This document shows positions 44,716-55,149 of a stretch of DNA of 64,000 nucleotides, in pieces. The notes under the pieces were generated by a model. The model made no database searches. It was not told where the DNA came from and saw only the letters and a program-made list of their open reading frames with translations. A program made the position numbers and the translations under genes. Source of the DNA: Pseudeuparius sepicola. Its lineage: Eukaryota; Arthropoda; Insecta; Coleoptera; Anthribidae. Numbering within the stretch: the first letter of the stretch is position 1; each line of letters starts with the position of its first letter. The stretch spans positions 6,142,225 through 6,206,224 of the forward strand of contig OY987308.1 in the NCBI GenBank assembly GCA_963920635.1, given 5' to 3'.

Positions 44716-45447
44716 AGGGTTCACCCAGAACCAAACTCGTTATTCGAATTTCAGTCACTCCATAACGGAGTGTCACTCAATTTCACACGATACACACGGG
44801 GGCGTCAATCGTTATTGTAATCTACGTGCAACAATATATTCTCGTATATTATCCCAGAAGTTGCTCTTTATTTACCATTCGCGTAACACGGTCCCCACGT
44901 CGCAAGCATTGTGGTATCGGGAGAACACAGCCAACCTAGGAGAAATATCATAGCAGACATCACCCTGGAGGACGTACCCGCCGCCAGCAATAACAGTGCT
45001 CCACTTCACCTTTTCTGAGCTCCCAAGCGCGGCTTTGCAGGACAATATATTTCCTATCCATTGAATTTTAACTGGGTTTTTCGCCACCAAACTGGTTAAA
45101 AGACAACTTTTTCAAGTTGCCTGGAAAATTAATAAATTCTTAACTTTTTCGGTACGGCTGACTAACATATCTGCCAGAAAGAAATTTGACACACAGACGG
45201 CTGTCATATATATGTGACACCATGTTTACCATGCCCCATGGGCCAATGTCAGGTATATCGGACAAACATTAAAAATATACTTGCCGTGTAGACCGCTGGC
45301 AGATATATCGTGACCAACCGTTGTGCCACACCGACTAGTGATTGATATAGGTGACGGAAATATACGACAACTGCCGAGAAAGCAGTTTAAGTGGTTACTG
45401 TACGTTACGACCGTTGGACGTCGGACCGTTCTTTAGTATTGTTTACA
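44716..45447. other. No gene recognised; 35-bp dispersed repeat copy 2 at 44802-44836
   Basis: Lies between the P relic and the piggyBac gene. It probably contains the left flank of the piggyBac element, but no terminal repeat or TTAA duplication could be assigned. Confidence 0.4.
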
Positions 45448-46756
45448 ATGTCGTCAGAGGAGCACGCAGGTCCTTCCAAAAAAAGATTTAGAGTGGAAAG
45501 TAATTATGATAATGGGTATTGCGGGTTAGATCAAAGTGAAGTGCGTCAATACAATCAATATTGGGAAATGACCTGTTTCCTGATAGTGAAGAGGAACCGT
45601 TTATTGACAGTGGAAGCGAAGGAGATAGCACAGACGAGGTTGGGGATAGCGGCGAAAGTGAGGTCGATGAAAATAACTATGAGGAAAGACAACAACAGAA
45701 TGTTGGAAGATAACGATAACTATCGTGGCCCCGAAGTAAAAGACTATAGCGACATAATCATTACTTGGAGAAAAAATGACTGTGCCAAAATTAGACGCGT
45801 TTGATATAAGTTATAGTGGAGTATAAAGCGAGTCTCTAACAGGGGATTAACCGGAGGTGGATTATTTTTTAAGCCTTTTTACTGAAGACACCGCTCGGTA
45901 TATAATCGTTGAGACCAACAGATACGCAGCACAGGAAAAAGAAAAAAGTGGAAAGAGCTGAATGTAGATGAATTTTTGACTTTTGTTGGTGTAACTATGC
46001 TTATGTCTAGAAATCAAAAACTCCAAATGAAGGATTTTTAGTAAGCATATGTCAAGACAAATATTTCCAAATTTTTAGAAATCTTCATTTTGCAAATAAT
46101 GATGAAGCAGAATCTAATAACCATCCCTATAAGGTTCAAAATGTTCTAGAGCAAATCAAGCACAGATTCAAGTCACAATTCTACCCTTTTCAAAGCCTCC
46201 GTATTGACGAAAGTATGATATTATTTAAAGGGCGTTTAAGTTTTAAACAATATATAAAGACGAAACGCCACCGTTTTGGAATAAAACTTTATGTTTTATG
46301 TGACTGCGAAACTGGTTTTGTCCTCGACTTCATTGTATACATTGGCGTTCCAGAAGAAAATGTAACTGGTTTGGGATCATCAGGAAATGTTGTGGCGATG
46401 CTTATGAAGCCTTATCTAAAAAAAGGCTATTCGCTATTTACCGACCTATATTGTCAAACTTTCTCTTTGAACAAATGACTAATTCTTGTGGGACCGTTAG
46501 ATCCAACAGGCGTCATGTGCCTAACTTCGATGAAAAACTTAAAAAAGGGGACATTGCTGTTAGAAGTTCTGATACTTGCCTGGTGATAAGTGGAAAGACA
46601 TGAGGGAAGTAACTATGATAACCACGATGCCTGAAAACAAATGATTATTCTGGACAAAATTGACCGTGCCACAAAGGAAAATATTAAGAAACCATTGTGT
46701 GTGGTTGAATACAATGACCAAATGGGAGCCGTAGATCGTTCTGATATGATGATCAG
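45448..46756 (+). pseudogene. piggyBac-type transposase relic, N-terminal and catalytic part
   Basis: It starts MSSEEHAGPSKKRFRVESNY. After a frameshift near 45570 the usual acidic stretch appears (DSEEEPFIDSGSEGDS). Later frames give LNVDEFLTFVGVTMLMSRNQ, RIDESMILFKGRLSF, KQYIKTKRHRFGIKLYVLCD, LFTDLYCQ, CGTVRSNRRHVPNF and VVEYNDQMGAVDRSDMM. The Asp residues in IDESM, LFTD and AVDRSD match the three catalytic positions of piggyBac enzymes. It is cut at 46756 by a hAT element and resumes at 54915. Confidence 0.82.
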
Positions 46757-47950
46757 CAGGGCCGTAACTAACAGGGGGGAGGGGGGAGCCTCCCCCCCAG
46801 GAACCCACTTTATAGGGGCGCCAAAATAGGCAAAATGAGCAAAAATAAATTTTAACCATTGAAAGATAAAAAAATGTTCAATAGTACAAATTAATTCAGA
46901 ATGGATAATAGGTATCTCGGCGCGACTCGCGATCGGCGCCAGCCGCGACGCGACATTGTACTATGCATCTTAAAAACGTTATTAGTTCTTACGTTTTTAC
47001 ATTTCGGGAATCGTCGGCTCGCGTATCGCGTGTTTCGGCTGTGCTCGTGCTGTAGAGTGCGGGGTGGGGTGAAGTGAAGCGTTAGCGTAGTCATATTTGG
47101 GAAATTGCTAGTTTAGTTACCTAGTTAGATATATAAATCGCATAATCACAACGCAATGAACAGAGACCGGATTAATAAAAAATCAGGGGCGGCATATCGC
47201 CGAGACAAACAAAGGAGAATTATTTTAGCCGCTGGCCTGCAAAGTGTTATGCACCAATTTTTACGAGGAAACCCAACAATGCGTAAGTACCTAAATCTAA
47301 CATCTGACATCTGATTTGTGTTGGTAGTTACCTAGTAGTTTAGTTGTGGAAGAGGTAGATAAGATAATATAGAATAGAGACCTAGATGTCGTAGTCCGTA
47401 GACGTTTTAAACATAAAAATCAAGGGTTAAAAAATATAAAAAAATACCAAAGACCTAAATAAAGCAAATGTGACCTGTACCTACCGCCTACCTATTTTCT
47501 AGAAGGGCGGCGCAAATCACAGAATTAAAAGAAAATGAACAAGAACAACTACAACATCCGACCTGTTCATCAAATTCAGTTTCTGATAATATTGATATAG
47601 AGGTAGCGCCGGTAGAAGCTAGTCAAATTATTAACGATAGCATGATTATGGAGTTGTCTAACACTAGCGATTGTAGTGAAGGTAGTAAAAGCGATGTAGG
47701 TTGTGAAAATGTTGTAGATGATGTACGAGTCGTAAGAGATGAGCTGGGCGAAGGCGTTAAAGGTTAGTATCTTCAATTCTTTTTTAAATAAATAAAATAA
47801 AAAAATAAGTAAAATATCAAAAGATTTGATCTGACTTATCTGAACGCATAACGCATACATCTTCTTTATTTATATATTTTTCATTTTTCATTTACTTTCT
47901 TATTAGATTTTCTTACTTCAACGATTAAATAATTTAATTTAAAATGTTAG

Positions 47951-47963
47951 TACCTACCTACGT
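47951..47963 (+). other. 13-bp target-site duplication, left copy (TACCTACCTACGT)
   Basis: Identical to 53346-53358 and directly abuts both ends of the non-LTR element. The target is a short (TACC)n tract in the second intron of the hAT gene. Confidence 0.95.
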
Positions 47964-48479
47964 CCCGTGCGGGGTTTTCGGGTTCCCCCATCGGGTGCCT
48001 CCCAGGTGGTGGATAGGGAACGCCCTCCTAGCAGAGGGCACCAGGGGAATTAAATACCCTGGGGCGAACCAAAACCGGGTATTGGGAACAGCAGCGCTGA
48101 GAGGGGCGTCAGATCTATGGATGGCGGGGGTCAACCGGACTCACGTCCGGGGTCACCTGGCATCCTGGGGTCGACCGCCTCTCGTGGATGCCTGCCCAAT
48201 ACATACCGTAGTCGACAGGTCGGTGGTTGTAGAGGAAGTGCCAGTCGGCTATGGGGGCTTGCCTTAACCAGCCGGCCAAGTGGTTGGGAGCCACAATAAA
48301 ACTCCCCCCAAGTCAAGGTGGAACAGCATAAGCCGAGGACTGCGTGGCTAAGGGGAAGCTTAGTCGCTATTATGCGGACTCCGGGTACTTTGGCGATCTC
48401 CCGGTTTTAATAGCCTTCCTGTGGCAAGCGGGGCTCTGCTGCAGGCGACCGACATTCCCTTGCTACTCGTGGGACGAAC

Positions 48480-49697
48480 ATGGAATCGAGTAAACAAGAA
48501 GAAAAGGAAGAAAAAAAAAGAAGAAAAATAGGAAACCTCGCTGAACCCATGGAACAGGCAGAAAATCCTGACCAGAGGGCAGAGGAAGAACTGCTGAAAA
48601 GCAGCGACAAAGAGATCGGAAAATCTCTAAATGCCCTAAACATCAAGGGTAAGGGGAAAATCCGACTGAGCGGAGCTGCCAAGAAAAGGTTTAAGTACCT
48701 TTTGGCGCAAGGGCTTCCGGCTGAAGAGGCAAGACAAAAAGCCCTCCTACCAATGCCATCGTCAACGGGGGATAAAGGACCAAAGAGGCTTCGGTCTGAT
48801 GGGACCACCCCAGAAAAACCAGATCCTAAGCGGACCAAGAAAGAAGGGCAACCAACTGCGGGCCCTTCAACTTCCGTGAAGTCCAAAAGACCTACCTTCA
48901 GTCAGATGGCAGGAGGTATCAAGGTCGGGATACTAGCGGAAAAATATCCGGAGGAACTTCTCACAGTGGATCGACAGAAGTCCATACAAGAAGCGATTCT
49001 CGATAAGATTCTAGCCAACAAGCAAGGGGCCACTGTAAAGCCGAGCTTCTACAGCTACCACAACAGGCCAGGATGGCTAGCTCTCCTCTGTGCCGATGAG
49101 AACACCGTCGGGTGGCTCAGGGACACTACGAGGGAACTCAAACCATGGGAGGGGGCCAATCTTAGGATGGTATCCGAGGCTGAACTGCCTCATACAGAAG
49201 TCCTAGTTGCCTATTTCCCAGGAAGTGAGGAATACTCGAACGAGAAGATTCTCAAGCTGTTAGAGGCCCAAAATGAAGGAATCGCAGCAACAAACTGGAG
49301 GGTGCTTAGGAGATCATCCAGCGGCCCCACAGTAGAACTGACCCTCTCAGTAGATCACCAATCGGTGGAGGCTCTGAGCAAAAGAGGCAACAAGGTGAAC
49401 TACAGATTTGGCCAAACTCAAGTAAGGCCAAGAGCTAGTAAGCCAAAGACCTCAAGCAAAGGTTCCCAGGAAAGGGCACAACCAGGTCCCTCTGGAATCA
49501 AACAGAGACAGGGCACGCAGAAACCAAGTGGCTCAGCAAAAGTAGCAGATAAAGGCAGACAAGAGCCTAAGAAATCAGCTAGTCAGCCAATTCCGCCTAA
49601 AGGCAAAAAGCCTAAGGAGGATGAAAAGAAGGCTGTTGGAGGCAAGCCAAGGGGCCAACCAGAAAGCCCCAAGGATACCTCCAAAAATGTCGAGTAA
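48480..49697 (+). CDS. ORF1 protein of the non-LTR element (405 residues)
   Basis: The start codon at 48480 opens an uninterrupted frame. Residues 1-135 are Lys- and Glu-rich. A compact domain spans roughly 140-310: TFSQMAGGIKVGILAEKYPE, then AILDKILANK, RPGWLALLCADENTVGWLRD, LVAYFPGSEEYSNEKILKLL and NWRVLRRSSSGPTVELTLSV. This resembles the insect family I know as DUF4780, found as ORF1 of some non-LTR elements. The C-terminus is basic with Lys, Ser and Pro. Unlike R1 or Jockey ORF1 proteins it has no CCHC zinc knuckles. A role as RNA-binding chaperone of the element RNP is inferred. Confidence 0.75.
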   Translation: MESSKQEEKEEKKRRKIGNLAEPMEQAENPDQRAEEELLKSSDKEIGKSLNALNIKGKGKIRLSGAAKKRFKYLLAQGLPAEEARQKALLPMPSSTGDKGPKRLRSDGTTPEKPDPKRTKKEGQPTAGPSTSVKSKRPTFSQMAGGIKVGILAEKYPEELLTVDRQKSIQEAILDKILANKQGATVKPSFYSYHNRPGWLALLCADENTVGWLRDTTRELKPWEGANLRMVSEAELPHTEVLVAYFPGSEEYSNEKILKLLEAQNEGIAATNWRVLRRSSSGPTVELTLSVDHQSVEALSKRGNKVNYRFGQTQVRPRASKPKTSSKGSQERAQPGPSGIKQRQGTQKPSGSAKVADKGRQEPKKSASQPIPPKGKKPKEDEKKAVGGKPRGQPESPKDTSKNVE

Positions 49698-52600
49698 TAT
49701 TCGATGCCTGCAGATAAATCTACAGCACTCAAAAGCCGCCTCGAGTGTGCTTAGCAGGAGATTTATCAAGGGCAATTTCGGAATTGTGTGGACGAGTGTG
49801 TGGACTCCCATCAAAATCGTGTAAGTTACTGTATAGCACCGTACACGATAAACCAAGAGCAGCAATACTGCTCTGCAATAATGTAAACTTCTTTTCCATT
49901 TCAGAATTACAACAAGAGACTTGGTGGCCATAGAGGCGGAAGTCCCAACTGAGGGGGGCAAGAGGCGTATTATTATAGCCTCGGCCTATTTCCCCGGCCT
50001 CATCACCTGGTGCAAGAAAAAGAACAAGCAGTACATTTTGGGCTGCGATGCGAATGCACACCACACAATGTGGGGCAGCTCGAATATCAACCCCAGAGGT
50101 GAGTACCTACTTGAATTTTTGTCGGCTAATAACATAGACATAATCAACAAAGGTAATACCCCTACTTTTATGAATGCAATTAGGAAAGAAGTTTTAGACA
50201 TAACTCTAGCTAGTTCATTTATAACAGAATCAATCAAAAAATGGCATGTTTCTGAGGAGGCCTCAATGTCGGATCATATGCACATACGATTTGACATAGA
50301 GGCTGCGGTCATATGCATCGAAGAACGTAGGAATCCTAGACTAACCGACTGGGTCCTTTACAAGGAACACATAAGGTCGGAAGTCGAGGGAAATACCTAC
50401 TCCATCGAAAGCGTAGAGGAACTGGAAAGAGCCTCTGTTAATTTAAATAACCTAATAATATCGTCATTTGAGGACAACTGCCCGGTAACACAAAAGACTA
50501 CATCCAGAGATGTACCATGGTGGAACAGGGAACTTGGCAGACTTAAGGCCGAGACAAGAAAATTATTCAACAGAGCTAAAAGCTCAGGGAATTGGGATGA
50601 GTACAGAACATCCCTAACAGAATACAACAAAGAATTGAGAAAGTCTAAAAGAAGGACTTGGAGACAGTTCTGTGAGGGGATTGATGAACTAGTCCCAGCA
50701 GTACGACTTCAAAAGGTCCTATCAAAAGATCACTCAAGTGGTATAGGCCTACTTAAAAAGCCTGATGACAAATTCACTCAAGATAGACAGGAAAGCCTAG
50801 AGGTTCTATTACAAACTCACTTTCCTGGCTCCACAATTTTAGAAGGAAATCAGGCACAGGCTTCTCTGGAAGAGGCTGTACATCGCCCAAACAGAAGTCA
50901 AAAAAGCCTAGCGAAAAAGATTTTTAACTCTAACAAAATCAGATGGGCCATAAATAGCTTTAAACCCTACAAATCACCAGGCAAGGATGGAATTTTTCCA
51001 GCTCTGCTTCAAAACAGCATCGATGAGCTCCTACCAGCGTTAGGAGCTATATTCAAAGCTAGCTTTAACTTTGAATACATTCCAAGTCTGTGGAGAGAGG
51101 CTAAGGTGGTGTTCATTCCAAAGACAGGAAGGCGTCCACCTGAAGACCCCAAGTCTTACCGACCCATTAGCCTCACATCCTTCCTCCTGAAAACAATGGA
51201 GAAACTAATTGATCTGCACATTAGAAGCGAAATCTTATCCGAGAAGAAACTTCATGTGAACCAATTTGCCTACCAGCCCGGCAAATCGACAATCAGCGCT
51301 CTGAATTGTCTAACAATGGACATTGAAAAGACACTAATGGCAAAAGAAATTGCTCTCTGTGCATTTATAGACATAGAAGGGGCTTTTGATAACACCTCAT
51401 ATGAATCCATAAAAAGCACCTGTGAAAGAAGAGGAATGAAATCTTCCATAATAAACTGGATACAATCCACATTGCGAAGCAGGGTTGTCACAACTGAAAT
51501 CGGAGATGACTCGGTCACCGCTACCACGGTAAAAGGCTGTCCCCAGGGGGGGGTTCTATCGCCTCTGCTGTGGTCACTGGTGGTCGACGACCTGTTGAAG
51601 GAACTGACAAACTCTGGCGTTGGTGTCCAAGGTTACGCAGACGACCTGGTCATTACAGTGAAAGGCAAGCATGAAGGGGTCATTTCCAACCTAATGCAAA
51701 ATGCCCTTAACATTATCAGCAACTGGAGCCATGAAGAGGGGCTTAATGTCAATCCAAGCAAGACGGTTCTAGTTCCGTTTACAAAAAGAAGGAAGCTCAA
51801 CCTGAAAGCACCCACGCTAAACAACAAGGAACTTACATTTTCCAGTGAAGTGAAATATCTAGGAGTCATACTAGACTCCAAACTTTCCTGGAACCAACAT
51901 CTACAAAAAATCATTGCCAAAGCGACAGCGGCTTTATGGTCATGCCGCGCGCTATTTGGCAAATCATGGGGATTAAAACCAAAAATGATCCTATGGTCCT
52001 ACTTTACTGTCGTAAGGCCGATCATCACATACGCCTCCCTTATATGGTGGCCAAAAACAAAGGAAAAAGGGGCGCAAGGCAAGTTGCAGAAAATGCAACG
52101 GCTGGCTTGTCTGGGTATCACAGGGGCCTTAAATACATGCCCCACAGTTGCAATGGAGGTAATGCTTGACCTCACTCCGCTACACATTTTTGTGCAAGAA
52201 GAGGCAACAAAAAGTGCCTCGCAACTTTACCAAGACAACAAATTGAAAGCAGGGGACCTTATTGGTCACCTAAAAATACTGGACACTGTCCAACTACAAT
52301 CCTTGACAATGCCAAAGGACTACATGCAGAAGAAATACGACTTTGAACTATCGTTTGAAGTGGTCATCCAAGATCGCCAAACTAGTCAAATCGCAATACC
52401 AGAGACATCTTCAGGAACAAGCATCTGGTACACAGACGGATCTAAAATGGATGATGGGGTTGGAATTGGGATATATGGTCCTAATCATAGGACCTCACAG
52501 TCCCTTGGCAAGACACCATCCATCTTCCAGGCAGAACTTCAAGCCATAAATGTATGTGCTCATGAGTGTATCAACAGACGAATCAAGGGAGCAAAAATAT

Positions 52601-53249
52601 ACATTTTATCAGACAGTCAGGCAGCATTGAAAGCTCTAAAGTCTTATACTTATGAGTCTAAGGTTGCCTGGGAATGTAAAACACATCTAAAGCAACTGGC
52701 TATAGGCAACAGATTGACCTTAATGTGGGTGCCAGGGCATGAAGGTGTTCATGGGAATGAAATTGCTGATAGCCTCGCTAGAGAAGGGGCTAAGGCTCCA
52801 TTTTACGGTCCTGAACCATTCTGTGGCATAAACAAAAGCCACCTATTGACAGAGATCAAAACATGGGAAAAGGAACAAAAGGAAGCCTACTGGAGTAACA
52901 CTCCGGGACAAAGACAAGCGAAAAGATTTTTGACCTATTCGCCTCAGAACGCCAAAAAGCTTCTCACTCTAAACAAGAATGAATTAAGACTCATCACAGG
53001 TCTCCTGACTGGACACTGCCCTTTAAGATATCATCTTAAAAAATGGGCAAAACAGACAATGGACTATGCAGATTCTGCAACGAACGGGATGAGACTAGCG
53101 AGCACATACTGTGTGAGTGTCCCCTCTTAATTCGAAACAGACTTAAATATTTCGAAAGGATCAATATAAATCCAAATGAAATTGGCAACTTAGCCCCAAG
53201 GAAAATACTAAGCTTCGTCAAAAGCCTAGGTGACCTTGGAATTTATTAG
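49689..53249 (+). pseudogene. ORF2: endonuclease, reverse transcriptase, RNase H and zinc finger
   Basis: ORF2 starts at the ATG at 49689 (MSSNIRCLQINLQHSKAASS), overlapping the end of ORF1 by 9 bp. The endonuclease is broken between about 49740 and 49930, with pieces in other frames (CKLLYSTVHDKPRAAILLCN). From 49921 an open frame of 1,069 codons carries ASAYFPG, CDANAHHTMWGS and SMSDHMHIRF of the endonuclease. It goes on to RT with SPGKDGIFPA, FIDIEGAFDNTSY, GCPQGGVLSPLLW and GYADDLVI, then RNase H with WYTDGSKMDDGVGI, LSDSQAALKAL and WVPGHEGVHGNEIADSLA. The final zinc finger CRFCNERDETSEHILCEC is in another frame: a 6-A run at 53037-53042 appears one base short. Confidence 0.88.
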
Positions 53250-53345
53250 AGCAGGGTCATTCACAAAAGATCTAATTAGGTCGCAGTGAAGAAAGGCCGT
53301 AAGGGCAAAAAAACGACCCCCAAGAAATCTACAAATCTACAAATC

Positions 53346-53358
53346 TACCTACCTACGT
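53346..53358 (+). other. 13-bp target-site duplication, right copy
   Basis: TACCTACCTACGT, identical to 47951-47963. It immediately follows the AAATCTAC tail. Confidence 0.95.
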
Positions 53359-54914
53359 TACCTTACCTAGTCATTCTAGTAAATAGTAAACATATATCTA
53401 CAACTACTGAACTACTAATGTCAATTAAATATACGTATCAATTTCTATATTATATTCTTTTCTTTCAGAAGAGCAAGACACTAGCGACTTTAGGGATAAT
53501 ATTCATGAAAGTTTTTCATCTTCGCCTCCCCAAGAATTTTTAGAAAATAAATTAGATAACAATGAAAACAAGTGGATAGCGTTCCTTGCCAAGTTCTCGA
53601 ACGTAATAGGTCAGCTGTCAGAATCACAAAAAAATTATAAAAAATGTATTAGCCAAGAAGACATTATCATTAATCAACACACGGTTACTATTGAAACACT
53701 GGCTAACCTGGAAGATATTAAAAATGCATGTGGAGATTGCATTAATATTGGAAACAAGCTGCTCCAAAGTTTCGAAAAGCCAATAATAGTCCAAGAAATT
53801 AGTGAATCTTCACAAGACTTGGTTTTAATATCTCATGACCCAGGTTTGCGACCAAGTTTTCAAAACATATCTGACGCTCAAAAAAATTATCTAATATACT
53901 TGGGTCCTCACCAACCTAATTTGGCGATTTTTCCAAGCGACGGAAAAAACCGATTTAACTCCACTTGGTATAGGGAATTTAATTTCCTAGAATATAGTAC
54001 TATAAAAAATACCGCACATTGCTTTATTTGTTATTTATTTGCTAGTGGCAGTTTAAATACATTAGAAAATAATAATGCAAGGGGCAAGGGGCAAGGGATG
54101 CAAAACTGGGGGAAAATGAAAAGTTCAGGAAAAAATAGATTAGGAAAATTACCACAACATTTTTCCTCTAAATGTCATAAATTTTCTCTGCAATAGTATT
54201 ATAACTTTTCAAATAGAGATCAACATGTTGCTACTTTTTTAAACAAGGAATCTGCGCAAATCTTGATTGAAAATGACCGAATTTTACAATTTAATGGGAA
54301 TATAATAAATATATTTTTGATGCAACAATCACTTTATCTCGGCAAGGTCTTGCTTTTCGTGGTAGTGATGATGATAATGGGGGTAATTTTCGTCAAATTG
54401 TTTATTTATTATCAAGACATAATCCTATTTTAAAAAAATGGTTGGAAGATGCAAAACTAAGACCATATCATGTGACATACTTAAGCCCCAAATCAAAAAA
54501 CGAATTCATAAGTATTCTTTCTTCGGAACTTGGAAAAATAATAGTAGACGAAATTAATTCTTGCAATTTCTTTACTGTGATGGCTGATACAACGCCTGAT
54601 TATTCGCATGGTCATTTAGTCAGTTAAAAATTGTAAAAAAATTATTAAGGACTACAATGAGCGATGAAAGGTTAAATGACCTTTTATTATTAAGGTGTGA
54701 AAAAGGGTTATTGGGCCAAATAAATTTTGAAAATCTATTGTTTTCTTGGGCAAAACTTAAAGAGAGAAGAATCAAATTACAAAATTGAAAATTTGGTGAT
54801 TTCTTTTTATTTATTATTTTCACCCAAACTACCGGCGGACTTCGGCACTTGAAGGGCGCCAGATCTCAGTCCTCCCCCCAAGTGAAAGCAATGTCCTACG
54901 GCCCTGATGATCAG

Positions 54915-55085
54915 CAGCATCGATAGTTTGCGTAAAACTGTTAAATGGTACAAGAAATTGTTTATACACACACTGGACATCTGTGTATTAAATTCTCATG
55001 CTATGTTCTCCACCCAAAGTGCCACCAAATATCCACTTGCGACGTTTCAGCTGAACCTTATACGTCAAATTTTGGAAAGATTTGT
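54915..55085 (+). pseudogene. piggyBac transposase relic, C-terminal continuation
   Basis: Directly after the hAT target duplication the piggyBac frame resumes: SIDSLRKTVKWYKKLFIHTL, then DICVLNSHAMFSTQS and ATFQLNLIRQILERF. This block normally follows the third catalytic Asp (VDRSDMM). It proves that 45448-46756 and this piece were one gene. The remaining Cys-rich C-terminus is absent; sequence of another transposon begins within about 60 bp. Confidence 0.85.
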
Positions 55086-55149
55086 TTTCTTTGGTACCTA
55101 CCTACTAACTGGTATATTTGATGATTTTGTAGACTTCGCCCTTCGTAAA

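Larger units (their letters stand above)
47964..53345 (+). mobile_element. Near-complete 5.4-kb non-LTR retrotransposon (R1/LOA/I group)
   Basis: The 5' end begins CCCGTGCGGGGTTTTCGGGT, followed by a GC-rich 5' UTR of about 0.5 kb, ORF1, ORF2 and a short 3' UTR. The 3' end carries a tail of three AAATCTAC-like repeats. A 13-bp duplication flanks it. Its GC content is clearly higher than the surroundings, which suits a recent, less decayed insertion. ORF2 has an endonuclease lesion and a 1-base frameshift near the end, so this copy is probably inactive. Confidence 0.93.
47156..54782 (+). pseudogene. hAT transposase (ZMYM1-like, TTF zinc finger), internally deleted
   Basis: The putative first exon (47156 to about 47282) reads MNRDRINKKSGAAYRRDKQ, with a GTAAGT donor. 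The second (47503-47762) is acidic and ends G|GTTAGT. The third (53469-54196) continues in phase with it and contains ISHDPGLRP, YLIYLGPHQPNLAIFP, RFNSTWYREFNFLEYS and AHCFICYLF, the TTF-type zinc finger of ZMYM1-like hATs. After a stop at 54194 come LAFRGSDDDNGGNFRQIVYL and FFTVMADTTPDYSHG. It then jumps at about 54627 to DERLNDLLLLRCEKGLLGQI near the C-terminus, so most of the catalytic core is deleted. The exon 1 to 2 phase does not fit, so one junction is wrong or damaged. Confidence 0.75.
46757..54906 (+). mobile_element. hAT element with perfect 8-bp target duplication, carrying a nested non-LTR element
   Basis: The left end CAGGGCCGTAACTAACAG and right end CCTACGGCCCTG match over the outer 10 bases. 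The target ATGATCAG is duplicated exactly (46749-46756 and 54907-54914). Without the nested retrotransposon it would be about 2.75 kb. It disrupts the piggyBac transposase between SDMM(I) and SSIDSLRK. Confidence 0.95.

Noticed and set aside
47944..48267. 107-codon ORF in the 5' UTR of the non-LTR element
   Set aside because: It starts in the target tract outside the element and runs through GC-rich leader; the true ORF1 starts at 48480.
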